Source: Hydrangea macrophylla (lineage: Eukaryota; Streptophyta; Magnoliopsida; Cornales; Hydrangeaceae). Taken from it: a stretch of 64,000 nt of DNA. Positions 1 through 13,000 of this stretch are shown here, one piece after another. The stretch's first letter is position 1. Each line of letters starts with the position of its first letter. The notes beneath the pieces are model-generated. The model saw nothing but the letters and a program-made list of their open reading frames with translations. It did no database searches and was not told where the DNA came from. The stretch spans positions 59,052,274 through 59,116,273 of the forward strand of contig CM066998.1 in the NCBI GenBank assembly GCA_033977485.1, in the 5' to 3' direction. The translations under genes were made by a program, and so were the position numbers.

Positions 1-48
1 ATGAGTGCTGGGTGGCACTCACTGAATGCCACGCGGCACTTTTTTTAA

Positions 49-1355
49 CATGTATTCATGTTTGATATGAAAAGCATGTGTTAGTTTATAAATACATATT
101 GTGTTATTCATATTGGGCAATTGTATTGATAAGTAGGCCCCATAGCATGGTGATATGTATTTGAGCATATTATGTTGCTTATTTGGGTCAAAGGAGCACG
201 TGGTTACTGAGCCATTTTGTGGAGACGATATATGCATTTAGGTCGCATGATTGAAGAGAAGAATCGTGAGTCTTACCCTTTCGCGTGGATTTATTGGTGA
301 GGAGTCGCGGATTGGGAGTATGGGATGTACACGTGAGGCTCCGAAGAGTAGTATGAAATGTAGAGATGTGAATCCGAGCATGTTTATCATTCATGTACAT
401 TTGTTGTTTTATTCACTAAGCATTAGCTTAAACAAATCAAAAATGTGTGGTTATTCAAATAACCATTGCAGGTATAAATTCTGGCGAGGAATCGGAAAAG
501 CGATCGCGAGATGTTGGGAGTTCACTTATAAGGCGGCATATAGATGTTTATCTCGTAGTTTTGTAATCAAATAGTTTAATTCCTTTATTTTGATTAAGGA
601 ACTTATAATAGAATCGAATGATAATTCTGTAATAGAATTTGGATAATAGAAGCTCTGGTTATGTTTGAACGTTATAAAATATCGCGTATGTCTTTTCATA
701 TGTTGGAGTTGTGAAAGAACTCATGAGCTTGGATTTAATTATGTAAAGGAGTCAATAGTTCATGTTTATTCAAGATTTGTAGCATTATTGAGATTTGTGC
801 CAAATGTGTCCTTAACGTGTTCAGTAAACGATTTCCCTCAAGTAACATGATATATATGTCTAAATAACTTTCATAAAGTTTCAAAAGAAACAAAATTGGA
901 TAGTACACTTTTTGTCCTGTCGAAAGTTGGACAGAAACTAGTGGTTTCGCTGTCAAGGGACTTTCGACCGGTCGAATGCCCCTCTGCTTGTAACTTTAGC
1001 AAAGTCACCTGGTCGATGGGACTTTTGACTGGTCGAGAGGGACATTCGACCGGTCGAGATGTCCCCTGCCAGCTTAGTTAGTTCTTTTACTTCTAAACAT
1101 TTTCAAAAGTTCTAATTACAAACTTAAGCTTCTTTTGGGACCTTTTTGAAGGAAAACTGGTTAGATTGAATTTTGAAGCCTCCGGACGAAAAGTTTATTT
1201 TTGGTTGACTCCAGTACGTACTAGAATGAGAGTTATGTTTCTTTTTCGCTGTGAGTGTTCTTAAAACTAATTCTTTGGGAACGTTAATGAATTGGAGTAG
1301 CCTCGGTGGCATGCCACGAGCTCCGATTCTGCTATTATGGGACCGGGCTGTAACA
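49..1355 (+). repeat. 5' LTR, partial
   Basis: Aligns base by base with 6080-7424 with scattered substitutions and small indels. It ends in GTAACA at 1350-1355. Bases 1-48 do not match the corresponding part of the 3' LTR and hold an inverted-repeat-rich stretch (GGGTGGCACTC / ATGCCACGCGGCAC), so the LTR was rearranged here or another sequence abuts it. It contains TTCGACCGGTCGAA at 963-976 and TCGACCGGTCGA at 1046-1057. Confidence 0.8.
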
Positions 1356-1359
1356 TTTA

Positions 1360-1378
1360 GCGGTATTAGAGCTATAGG
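1360..1378 (+). other. Primer binding site, initiator Met-tRNA type
   Basis: GCGGTATTAGAGCTATAGG lies a few bases after the LTR end. It is a diverged form of TGGTATCAGAGC, complementary to the 3' end of plant initiator Met-tRNA and used by most plant LTR elements. Confidence 0.75.
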
Positions 1379-4300
1379 TTAAGAGCCTTGGAAACGAGTG
1401 ACGATATATGTTGAGTGACGTCGAGTGGAGTGGGAAATCGTAACGAAAATATTGATCATTGTAGAAATGATTCATATGGTTGCATTTATTGATTGTGATG
1501 GTGAACTGTGCACATATATATCTTGCGGCATAGCATGCATTGTCTTTATGCATTGAACCTATCAGAATGAGTATTTGAAACATTATGGCTGATCTGATAA
1601 GAGAGTTTTCACCGCATTCGCGGATGGACCAAATAGTGAACATGGTAGGAAATTTTGTTCAAGCCATAAGTGAACAAGACAAGATGAACATTCAAGCTCC
1701 ACCAAGTGAGGTTCAATATAATAATGCACCATCAGTACCAATACCTCAACACGTGATTATAGAACAATTCCATAAACAATATGAGATTAGATGATGCTCA
1801 GATTACTGTGTGTGTCGTGGACACTGTAGAGTTGCCGAAGGTGATAAATGATATCATCTTGGTAACCATTTGATTTTCAAAATCTTAAATCGTAAAAAGT
1901 TTTCAATACCGATGGGAACGTGTTTTCTTTTAGTACGAGGTAGAGATAGAATTTGGATGGTAAACAGTAAAATAAGTTTGATGGTGGTTCACATGTTGAA
2001 AGAAGTACTTTCCGTATATAGGTAGTGCGAGTGGTTGTTGGAAGTTATCGTTTTGGGATTGGTTTAACAATTATGACGTAAGTATATGAGATTATGGCAT
2101 GAGTATATCGGGGACGATGGCAGAATTGATGGGATAGCAAGTGTCAGTAAGTATGTATATATATAGATATTTTTGTGTATGGTGTATAGTTGAGGAATCT
2201 CTCAACTTACCTTACGGTATTGAAATATGGGATGGTTGAGAAATCTCTCAACCTATTTTACGGGGAGTACGAGGTGATTGAGGAATCTCTCAACCTATAT
2301 TACAATAAGTATTGGGAGTTGAATACGCTATTGGGATTGTGGATGGTTGAGGAATCTCTCAACCTATATTACGGTAAGTATTGGGAGTTGAATACGGTAT
2401 TGGGAAAGGGAACGGTTGAGGAATATTTCAACCTATCTTATGGTCAGTATTGTAGGATGTTGAGGAATCTCTCAACTGAACCTATTATCTCTGGGTTGTG
2501 AGACGATTTTCCTATGAGTGGTCAATATGCATTTGGGAATAGCCGCAATGAGAATACGATCGAAGATTTGATAAGTTATGAGACATCAATTGATCTCGGA
2601 AGTAAGATGATGCTAGAACAAATGTGGAAACGAGGGTTGAGGTTTGAGCATGGAATTTTTGGTGTGAATTTTAAGATTTAGATTAAACGCGGAATTGATA
2701 GAACTATTGGGTGCATGGACAATGAGCTCATACCAAGAGCCAACAGCTCAATCCAGGCGGGATTTATGATGCGGTGCGGACCTGACTCTTGTGATGTTCC
2801 CAATTAGATCTGAGTTTTACGTGAACGTGGATTGAATATTGGTAGGGTAGCAATGAATGAGAATGAGACGAGTGTATGTAAAAAAAATGAAAAGGAAATT
2901 TATTTGGGGTTTTGTCCTTTACAACAACGAAGAGAGCAAAGGAATGAATATGTGAGACGAGAAGTTTAAGAATTTACGAGATTGATTAGAAGTGATACGG
3001 GTGATGCGTAGTAGGACAACTGTCGTATTGTCACTTTAGACGTGGAGGTGGTAAGTGGATATTGAATTGAGAATACATTTCAGAAAGTGGAAGGCGGAGT
3101 AGTATGTATAAAATGTTGATCGATAATGTATTTAATGAGTTCTGTGGAGAGGAGGACGAAAAAGGCGGTTTATAAGGACGTAAATGTATAAATTGGAAAG
3201 ATGGCACTTGATGAGTAAGTGAACGGCATGAGTATAATGGACGCTGGTGGTACGTGAACTTAAATACGATCTCGACTATGGTTAAATGAATTTGTTTTAA
3301 AGAAAAAATGATGTGTATGAAAACTTTATTTTGTACGATGTCGTGAAGGCAATAATTGGAAGAAAGATACATAACAAGAATGGATGTGAAGGAAAGTTGT
3401 CAAATCAGATAGAAAGCTGTAATGGGCTTGATTGAGGGTAAATGCCTTGTTAGGAAGTTACCGATGGATTGTTGAGATTAAATATTAGAAAATGACCGAA
3501 GAAGTATTGAAAATGATGCAAAAGAGACTGGGAAGTGACTATTGGGATTTCAAGGATGGAGGTTGGTTTATGTGAGGAGTTGGTTCAGGAGGAAATGGAG
3601 AATAAAATGGTTAGCTGGAATTATAGAGTTATCGTCTGAAGGACACAAGTTTTGAACTTTTAAAATATTTTTGGTAATGATCAAAATCGCTACTAGAAGT
3701 AGATTTGAAATAAAGTGTCTTTTTTTTTCAAACGAATTGGTTATGAGATACTTATAAAGAATTGAGAAGAACAGGGGTGGTGTTTGATGTTGATTTTAGT
3801 ACGGGGAAAGACTGGAGATTGTGAGACTATTATGGCTGTATCGGTATTTAATTTAGATGGATGAATTTGAAAGATGAGATAAGATTAGTCGAGGATGATT
3901 TCCATGAGTTATGAGATAAAAATGAACTGAGGTATTGAGATAGATGTAACGGTCCTTGATAGAAGGGGAAATAGCTCAGACATGACTAGGACGGATTCGA
4001 ATTGTCACCGATAAGAGGGACAGAATATCAGAGATCGTATTGTAATCTTGAATATGTTACAAGGAAGAGCATGGGTTGAAGAAATTACGGGGAGTGTTGA
4101 GTAACGGGTGGATCAAGTTCTATTAACAGTGGTGATTGTTACGATTGACGTTGTTGGAGTGGTAGTGAGGTGATATATAAGAAAAGCTTACGAGAAACTT
4201 GAGAAGTTTGTTTTAAAAACAAAAAGAAGAAAACATATTTATTTTAGTGAAAGTTTTAGATTAAAATTCTTATCATTTCTTTGTTTGTAAATTGATGGCT

Positions 4301-5151
4301 TGTTCAAGTGGAAGGATAATTGGAGGATAAGATGTTACGACATTTTGACTTTGCTCGAGTAAATAGGGTGTTAGTTGTGGAAATTTGGTTATAGCAAAGA
4401 TTTGCAGTTAGAATCCAGAATGACACTTTAAGAGGTATTGAATGAATGGGGATATATTAAAGAGCTGGTTGATGAAGTCGAAAGGGAAAGAGATAACAAA
4501 ACGATATTTATAGATATCGAGGGTTACCTTTGTAGAATAGCTTAGAAGGGAAGCGTTGACATATGGTGAGAGATAGAAGGAAGTTTGAGCGTATAAGTAT
4601 TACACAAAGGTTTCATGGTTGGAAAAGATAAGAGATTGAGTTTTGAAAGTATCAAACAATTAGTTGAAGAATCAACGTATTAATAGAATATGTGCAGATG
4701 TTCGTACTTGATTATAGTTCCGTTCGAGATATGGGATCGGAAGAAATTGGTAATGGCCCGAGACGATTGTAAGTGACTGTAGGTCAGAGAGAAAGAAAAG
4801 TGGGGAGAACTGACTCATATTCTTGGTTTGCGTATTAAAGTTTGTGGTTTCAGAAAAAGTACGATAGAATGAGTATGAGACATTGTGATCTATTATCCGA
4901 AAGGAATGAGCATGTTCTACTTGAGTCTTGATGTTCTTACTCAGAAGAAATGTGGATTGGTTGCATGTGTTCAATTTGACACTTACGAGGTTCAGAGGAA
5001 TTATTTTCTTAAAAGCTTGAGGATTTATTTTCCTCATGAGTTGTAACATCGTGGTAGAGAGATGGAAATTGTGAAAAAAAAAGAGACCGTGTTGGGAAGC
5101 ATGTGGGAGAAGCCAAGCTAAGAGATGGCGTAAGTTTGGGGATAAACTTCT
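1379..5151 (+). other. Internal region of the LARD-like element, no intact gene
   Basis: About 3.8 kb of purine-rich plus-strand sequence full of stops in all frames. The longest plus-strand start-to-stop stretch near the PBS (1585-1794, 69 codons) begins at an ATG and sits where gag would start, but I cannot match it to a gag domain. No zinc knuckle, protease DSG, reverse transcriptase YVDD or integrase motif was found. Confidence 0.6.
2189..2480 (+). repeat. Minisatellite with an internal dyad (six copies)
   Basis: Six copies of a unit beginning GTTGAGGAATCTCTCAAC recur at spacings of about 45-70 bp, separated by related spacers such as TATTGGGAGTTGAATACG. GTTGAG and CTCAAC are reverse complements, so every unit can form a short hairpin. 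A plus-strand reading frame stays open through the array (2190-2501), but the peptide simply follows the repeat. Confidence 0.75.
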
Positions 5152-5168
5152 CTTAAGGGGGAGAGAAT
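5152..5168 (+). other. Polypurine tract
   Basis: TTAAGGGGGAGAGAAT lies directly upstream of the 3' LTR start. This is the standard position and composition for plus-strand priming. Confidence 0.75.
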
Positions 5169-7424
5169 TATAACACCTATAATCGTGTTATTGCATTTCA
5201 TTGCATTGTCTTGTATGATAATGTGATGTGTTATGCATTTTGGCACATGTGTGAGTGAGCTTTGACTCACGAGTCGATTTGGATATCTGTGTTAGAGAAC
5301 CCTCTAAGATGGTGTGATGAGAGTTTGGATGTTGTGAAGTCTCTCCTAATATGAGACGTTCATTGTGGAATACCTTAAATGTTTACCTAAAAATAAATGT
5401 TTATCTGTGTATTTCACTATCTGTATTATTTCTGGTTTATAATATAATTCTGTTGTTAGATTTAGTATCCTGGTGAGGACGAATTAACACACTATTAATT
5501 TGGTAGGCTAATTAGCAACTTCGGAAAAATCATGTTGAAATTTGCGTATTAGAAACCAAACGGAACTTAGTCAGAAACTTTTATAATTTTGAGGTTTCAC
5601 TTGTAAAGCTATGACTTAGCTGTGTAGAAAGTTTCAGAGATTGTTTAGGAGTTTTGAAAACTTACGGGGAGGTAAACACAATTTCCAGAATTGTTGCCTA
5701 TATATAGTTAGAGATGACTTTCATAATTTTTATAAGTCTTAACCTAAAACTCAAAAAGAGGCCAAAGGGAGATATAGTTGCTTCGAGCTTTCCGACGCTA
5801 AACGATGACCTTCTATCCGTTTGTTTTCTCCCGGATTTCATATTCGAGCTCCTCGAGGTAAGAGCTTCGTTTTGATACCTACTCGGCCTTGCTTGGCTAA
5901 GTTTTTCAAAAAGATATTTTCTAGAATTTTTCATAAAAGTTAATATTTGGACTTTTGATCCATAGGGATCGTACTAGACGGACTTCTGCACGTTCCTTCT
6001 ACTCAGGTTTTCCTTGGATTGTAGTTTAAGAGCGTAATCAGAGGTGAGTGATTTAACCTTGTATTTTGGAATGATTTCTTGACATGTATTCATGTTTGAT
6101 ATGAAAAGCATATGTTAGTTTATAGATACATATTGTGTAGTTCATATTGGGCAATTATATTGATAAGTAGGCCCAATAGCATGGTGATATGTTTCGTTTA
6201 CCGCGAGTATGGTGATATGTATTTGAGCATGTTGAGTTACTTATTTGGGTCAAAGGAGCACGTGGTTACTGAGCCATTTTGTGGAGCCGATATAGGCATT
6301 AAGGTCGCACGATAGAAGAGAAGAATCATGGGTCTTACCCTTTCGCGTGGACTTATTGGCGAGGAGTCGCGGATTAGGAGTATGGGATGTACACGTGAGG
6401 CTCCGGAGACTACTATGAAATGTAGAGATGTGAATGCGAGCATGTTTATCATTCATTTACATTTGTTGTTTTATTCACTAAGCATTAGCTTAAACAAATC
6501 AAAAATGTGTGGTTATTCAAATAACTATTACAGGTATGAAATCTGGCGAGGAATCGGGAAAGCGATCGCAAGATGTTGGGAGTTCACTTAGAAGGCGGCA
6601 TATAGATGTTTATCTCATAATTTTGTAATCGAATCGTTTATTTCCTTTATTTTGATTAAGGAACTTGTAATAGAATCGAATGATAATTCTGTAATAGAAT
6701 TTGAATAATAGAAGCTCTAGTAATGTTTGAACGTTATAAAATATTGCATATGTCTTTTCACATGTTGGAGTTGTGAAAGAACTCATGAGCTTGGATTTAA
6801 GTACGTAAAGGAGTCGATAGTTCATGTTTATTCAAGACTTGTAACATTATTGAGATTTGTGTCAAACATGTCCTTAATGTGTTCAGTAAACGTTTTCCCT
6901 CAAGTGACATGTTGATATATATATATGTCTAAATAACTTTCATAAAATTTCGGAAGAAATAGAATTGGATAGTGCACTTTTTGTCGCATCGAAAGTTGGA
7001 CAGCAACTAGTGGTTTTGTTGTCAAGGGACTTTCGACCGGTCGAAGGGACCCATTCGACCGGTCGAATGCCCTCTGCTTGTAATTTCAGCAAAGTCACCT
7101 GGTTGATGGGACTTTCGACCGGTCAAGATGCCCCCTGCCAGCCTAGTTTGTTCTCCTACTTCCAAACATTTTCAAAAGTTCTAATTACAAAGTTAAGCTT
7201 CTTTTGGGACCCTTTTAAAGGAAAATTGGTTGGATTGAATTTTGAAGCCTCCGGACGAAAAGTTTATTTTTGGTTGGCTCTAGTACGTACTAGAATGAGA
7301 GCTATGTTTCTTTTCCACTGCTAGTGTTCTTAAAACTAATTCTTTGGGAACGTTAATGAATTGGAGTAACCTCGGTGGACTGCCACGGGCTCCAGTTCTG
7401 CTATTATGGGACCGGGCTATAATA
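5169..7424 (+). repeat. 3' LTR, about 2.26 kb
   Basis: Starts TATAACACC after the polypurine tract and ends CTATAATA, aligned with CTGTAACA in the 5' copy. It carries TTCGACCGGTCGAA at 7032-7045 and 7054-7067 and a decayed copy near 7113. It also has a small duplication around ATGGTGATATG (6180-6216) that the 5' LTR lacks. Confidence 0.8.
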
Positions 7425-7776
7425 TTTGGTTTTACCTATATGAGTGTGGAAGTGATGCCACTTCTTATGCGTCCAGGGCTAGACTTTAGAGCATTCACGA
7501 AATCAAGGTACAAACACAAGGCCTAATTCATGTGTCGGATTATATGAACATTCATTGATATAAAGATTTGTGTTTGGAGAAGTCCGGTTTGTCAATACGG
7601 ATTACCAGTTCAAAGACTTGTCTACTAAGCTCTCCTAATCAACTTTGATGAGTCTTCACAAGATAAATGGTTCAAGTCGTAAGACACCTTTACTGATACA
7701 TAAATCTTACAACTGTATTTTCAAATTTTATTTTAAAAACGGTGGGGGTTTGTTGGAGAATTTTTAAAATAAGGAA
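7425..7776. other. Flank with no gene
   Basis: About 350 bp between the LTR element and the hAT MITE. I see no open frame of interest, RNA gene or terminal repeat. Confidence 0.5.
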
Positions 7777-7784
7777 CAAAAAAG

Positions 7785-8107
7785 CAGGGTCGGCCCTTGG
7801 CACAAGCGGATGCTTTAGGCCTCAAAATTTTTTTTGTCCAATTTATATACTTATTTTCTTCTAATTTCTATTAAACTTATCATTTTTAGGCCTATTTTCT
7901 TCTAATTTCTTCCTACTTTCTATAAAACTTATAATTTTTAGTCCTATTTTCTTCTAATTTTTTCCTAATTTCTATGAAACTTTTCATTTTTAGGCCTAAT
8001 TTCATCATAATTTCTATGAAACTTAGTATAGTGGCCTCATTTTTTAAGCCCCTTTGAATGTTTGCTTGAGGCCTTGGACAATTTTTGTCATCTCAGGGCT
8101 GCCCTTG
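7785..8107. mobile_element. hAT-type MITE with perfect 8-bp target duplication
   Basis: A 323-bp element starting CAGGGTCGGCCCTTGGC. The reverse complement of its right end reads CAAGGGCAGCCCTGAG. CAAAAAAG flanks it exactly on both sides (7777-7784 and 8108-8115), the 8-bp duplication expected of hAT transposases. The interior holds tandem copies of a roughly 40-bp motif with TTCTTCTAATTTCT and CATTTTTAGGCCTA. It has no coding capacity. Confidence 0.85.
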
Positions 8108-8115
8108 CAAAAAAG

Positions 8116-8457
8116 GAAATGAGATTGAAAATTTATTTTGTAGCCATAAGATCGAGATCGTATGGGAATGAGTCATTTATTTAGTGCGTGTGAGAAGCAT
8201 CGGATAATTTCTACATATATGGTTATATATATATATATAAGCACCCTTTCATCAATTTGGGGAATTTCACGAAAAGGTGCTTTTAAGCACGTTACCCATT
8301 TGTTGTTAGGCTATATACTGCATACTACAACATATATATATACATACATACCGTATATGTAGAGGCACCTATTGATTTGATTAGATGTCATACAGTGTCA
8401 AATCTAGTTCAATGTCATTGATAGGATGCACATGTATCTCTTCATCTCTATAAATTG
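8116..8457. other. Flank with no gene
   Basis: AT-rich DNA with a TA microsatellite near 8225 and an imperfect inverted repeat around AAGCACCC/GGTGCTT (8240-8290). No supported gene. Confidence 0.5.
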
Positions 8458-8468
8458 GTGGAGTTGCC

Positions 8469-8511
8469 TTCGGTACGTACAGGCTGTTTGGTTGTATATA
8501 CAACCAAACAG
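8469..8511 (+). repeat. Left MULE terminus with 28-nt palindrome
   Basis: TTCGGTAC, an 8-9-base spacer, then a perfect 28-nt palindrome at 8484-8511 centred on GTATATAC. The inverted counterpart is at the right end. Confidence 0.65.
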
Positions 8512-8804
8512 TCCCAGCCGTTGGATCAGATTGAAGCTCCATCCCAACCGTTCAGATTTTTTTAATTATTTTAAAACAAAACCACTTAGGATTTTCAACC
8601 CAAGCCCCACCTTACCTCTTCAGCCGGTACCTCTTCCCTCTTTCAAACTCTCCCCTCTTTCCTCTTCCCTCCATCGTTCCCTCCCTCGGCAACGGCGCAG
8701 GCGCTGGCCTCTCTGCTCTTCCCTCCCTCAGTGACGGCGACGGAACCACGGACGGCGGCGATGGCTTCGTCCTCTCAGAGGTAGCTTCATCTTCATGTTC
8801 ATCC

Positions 8805-9340
8805 TCATCTACATCTTCATGTTCATACTCATCATCATCAACATCTTCTTCATTCATCTTCATCTCACCTTCTTTGAACAATTAATGGCCATTGTAGGTT
8901 GTATACAACGAATTTCTGTAATTTTAACATCAAGACTCTCAATATGAAAACCATAAAACCCTAGGTTGTGCATCTTCATATTCATCTTCATCAACATCTT
9001 TCTCTTCTTCTTCATTCATCTCATCTTCTTTGAACAATTAATGTTCATTGTAAGTTGTATACAATGAATTTCTGTAATTCTCACATCAAGACTCTTAATT
9101 TGAAAACCATAAAACCCTAGGTTGTACAATTAGAAGCAAAGCCCTAATTACTTACAATTAATGGTCATTGTAGGTTGTATACAATGAATTTCTGTAATTT
9201 TAACATCAAAACTCTCAATTTGAAAACCATAAATATTTATTCATCTTCATCAACATCTTTAGCTTTATTCATCTCATCTTCTTTGAAACAATCAATGGTC
9301 ATTGTAGTTTGTATACAATGAATTTCGGTAATCCCGGACG
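8805..9340 (+). repeat. Subterminal tandem repeats with telo-box motif
   Basis: Three to four copies of a roughly 100-150-bp unit containing GGTTGTATACAATGAATTTC, TAACATCAAGACTCTCAAT and, in two copies, ATAAAACCCTAGGTTG. AAACCCTA is the plant telo-box. Upstream of it lies CATCTTCATCTTCAT-rich DNA. The array is directly inside the left MULE end and upstream of the ULP1 gene, so it may hold its promoter. Confidence 0.65.
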
Positions 9341-9589
9341 TTGACAGCTCTGTATCATTTAATCGAGGAGAGCTTTCACTCCGTCGATTTCAACATCGGC
9401 ATCTTCGATCTCTCAACAGCCCAAGGAAAGGTCGAAGAGTCTTCGTCTACTCCATTTCCAGAGGTAAATACATCTTCATCTCATCTTCATTTTTCGAATT
9501 TGTCATCTTATATATATTTGTGTTCCAACTATTCAACCAAACAGAGCACATTTATATTTTGTCATTTTATATTCATTTTTCGAATTGAA

Positions 9590-9830
9590 GCTGATGGTTC
9601 CTTGTTCATAAATATTTGTTCCAGTAACCATAAAGTTTAGTTTTTGTTGGATATTTCAACAACTTTTGTTCCTTGATCATAATTATTAGTTTTGAGATCA
9701 CACTAAGTTTTAGTTCCAAGATTTCACTACTTTTGTTCCTTGATCATAAGAACTTGTTTCAGGATCACTTAGTTTTGTGCCTTGTTCATAAAAAGATTGT
9801 GCCTCTTCCATTGCTCTACTATGCATTTGG
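9590..9830 (+). repeat. Satellite-like motif block 1
   Basis: Copies of TTCCTTGATCATAA / TTTAGTTCCA motifs identical in style to the large array at 20-26 kb. Just upstream, an open stretch ends at a good donor (CCAGAG before GTAAAT at 9464) and could be a 5' leader exon of the ULP1 gene. Confidence 0.65.
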
Positions 9831-10032
9831 ATATTCTACTTCTTCATGCAAGTGATATCGAAACACATGGGACCGACATTCATACAGAATTCATGCAGGC
9901 GTAGATTGGAGTTAAACCAAAAAAACAACTATTATGCATATTCCCTTTATTTCTTTGAAGATACTAAAGTGTTTGTTATTTGGTTCTTACGCAGCACTTA
10001 GCTTGTGTGTTCGTAAAGCTCGTTCTTTAAGG

Positions 10033-13000
10033 ATGGGGTATGTTAGGCCAAAAAAAATTGTGGACAAATCAATTTATTAATTAAAAACCTTATTGCCTTT
10101 TGATATTGAGCAAGACTTGTGGTTATGTAGGAAGAAGAGGAAGGCTACAGGGCTAGCGAAGCGTAAAATTTTGAGTACGCCAGAGCACAAAAGTAATTCA
10201 GAGAAGAAAACTACCCCACTGAAGAAAGTAATTGAAGATAAGGAGGGGTATGTATGACAGAGTTATTTGTACGTAGAAAAATATTGGTTATCCCCAAAGT
10301 ATCTTATTTGAATTGAACTCTCGTGTGAATGTAGGAAGAGCAGCGAACAACAAGCTGAGGGTGTTGTTATCCCCAAACCAGCAATACAAAATCCCTACTT
10401 TTTGTACCTGTAAGTTGTAGTTGATATTTGATATGCATAAGATATCTAACACATTCATTCATGAAAAACACTTTATATGTTATCTTTTTATATTTATCTG
10501 TAGCGGTGAACGAGTTGCTGATATGAGGAACCAGAACACGGACGTGAAGATTACTTATGCGGTTCGTTCAAAAATGCATTTCGAGTGTGATCTCTTACAC
10601 GAACATTTAGTTAATGAGTATTCTTTCACACATTAAGTATGTATGTACAGATTAAACGTAACATTAGCAAATCTTGGGATGCAATGACCACTGAGGAGAA
10701 GAGGCCATACTTGGAGGCAGCCAATGCGGCAAAAGAGGCTAACAAGCACACGAAGAGGCAATTTTCCGGAGATACACCCCAAAAGCCACGGAAAAAAACC
10801 AAGGTATCAAAGAATTTCCATAATGTACATAAATGTCGGATGCAATTTTATGTTAATAATAAGTAAATTGTTTTTGAATGAAATAGACTGAAGAGTATAC
10901 AATAAACACGCGTGTATCCTTACCGGCGATTATGGATACTGTGAAGAATATGACAAAAGATCAGAAACAAGCGGTCAAGGACATTGGATTTGGGGGTTTA
11001 TTGGAGTTAGATTGCAGTCACTTGGACCGAGAACTGTGTGGTTGGCTCGTCAGGAATTTTGATCCAACAGAGTGTACCTTGAATGTACACGACCGAAAGG
11101 TGGCCATCACCACATTAGATGTACAAAATATTTTGGGCATTCGGGCAGAAGGTACTTTAGTGAATGCTAAAGGTTCAAAGGAGGACCTTTCCGAACTTTG
11201 TCAGCAATATGGATTTATTAATGGAATATTGAAGGTTAGCCGATTGAGGGCAGACCTGAGGTCTATGGTGGACGCCGGCGATGAGTTTAGGATTAGATTC
11301 GCATTGTTGGCGCTCGGATGCATTTGTTGCCCTAGCACCAAGGACGGCATCAAGACAAGTTGGATGCATACTGTAAAGGATGCATCGGCATTGGGAACAA
11401 AAAATTGGGGAAGGTTGTTGTTAGACAATCTTGGTACCGCTGTGAGGAATTATAAGAAGAAGAATACAGGTGGAAATTATGTCGGTGGATGTGTCTTCTT
11501 CCTTATGGTAAGACTCTTTGCCTTTGGGTAGTTTAATAGTTTGGTTAGTAATATGCATTAACACCATATTTTAGGATGTTGAAATCTATTTGTTTTCATT
11601 GTAGCTTTTCTACTTCGAGCATTTTGTTCCAGTTGGTGCCCCGGCGATGAGCACATCGGACACCCAATCAACACCCAAACTTCGATTATGGGGCAATTCT
11701 CAGATTAAGGACCGTTGTAGATTCATTTATGATAGAAGGTTGCTCTCAAAAGAAAAGGTATATCATTGAATGTTGTTGATTCATTTAATAACCCCCGAAT
11801 GAAGTTGATTCAACTAATGTATGTGTGGAATGGTAGGTGGAATTGGAACCTTTGAAGGAGGTGGAAGACAAACCTGAACCTCGAACAACAACTACTCCTT
11901 CAAGTTCGGCACAAGAGCTTAGGTTTACTTTGATTGAGAAGGAGTTTGAAGACATTAAAGTTCAGCTGTACAGAGCAACAAACTCGATTCTATCTGATTT
12001 CAATGCCTTTAAAGAAGAGATTAGAGAAATTATACCTGAATTGGTTAGGGAAATAGCAGAGAAGTGTGTTCGGGAAGCAGTACAAAAACTCCGAACAAGT
12101 CCAGACTTTTTTAGGCAGGATAAAAGGGAAGTTGATATTGAAATGGATGTGGGCAGCCCGAAGAGCCCGTTACATGTGGATGTTGGCAGTCAAAAGAGAC
12201 GGTCCAAAGAGGCAGCTGGGGATGTCCAAAATGTAGAGACAGAGGATTGTTTGCACAAAGCATCCAAAACACCACCGCGTGCTGGTAGCCATGTGAGAGA
12301 AATGACTGAAATGACTCGAGGTGAAGCGAAGAAAGATAAAGATGCGGGGGAACACTCAGTGCTTGTACTTTCAGATACGCAGGTTGGCATGCCTACACAG
12401 AAAGATGATGACCTCGATTGGCTGAGAACCCCGTTTGCGGCGAAGAGAACCATGTCCAAGAATGGTTCATCGCCACATGGGAAAGTCGCGCTGGACCCCG
12501 ATGAAGATAGTCCAGATGTTGTTACACAATTAAAAGCGCCATTAAAGGTGGGCTCTATGGGCGATCCGATTGAGATTCAGTCCGATAAACCGACAGCAAT
12601 TCTATGTGATGAGCATTCTATTTGCCCAACGATGACAACCCGAGACGCATCGAAAAGGGGACCAAGCAAGTACTTGAAGTCTCCGTACTTCAATTTTGAG
12701 AAGGTTGCATCAAAAAAACCAGAATTGACGAGTGAATATTTAGAGAACCTACCAATTCGGAAGGTGCATGATCTATTAAAGGATAATCCAGTTTTAAGGC
12801 TAACTGTCCCGGAGTTTAACCCATTTGAGAAGAAGATAATTAAATTTGTGTTTGATAGCAACCTTCCGGGGAGGTACGTATTAAATATGGTTACACTACA
12901 TTGATAACAAAGATAGTTTATGTATGCATAAAAGTTTACTTTATTTTTAATACTCAATGTAGTGATATTCTTGTCCGTTCAAATATTAACCATGCGGACC

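Larger units (their letters stand above)
1..7424 (+). mobile_element. LTR retrotransposon without recognisable pol (LARD-like), 5' end cut by window edge
   Basis: A block of about 1.3 kb at 49-1355 recurs at 6080-7424. The right copy continues leftward to 5169, where TATAACACC (decayed TGTAACACC) follows a purine tract. The left copy ends GGGCTGTAACA and is followed by a tRNA-Met-type primer site. This is the classic LTR-PBS-internal-PPT-LTR order on the plus strand. The internal part (1356-5168) has no gag or pol domain I recognise, which suggests a large non-autonomous derivative or a heavily decayed Ty3/gypsy element. The target duplication cannot be tested because the 5' end is missing. 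Confidence 0.8.
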
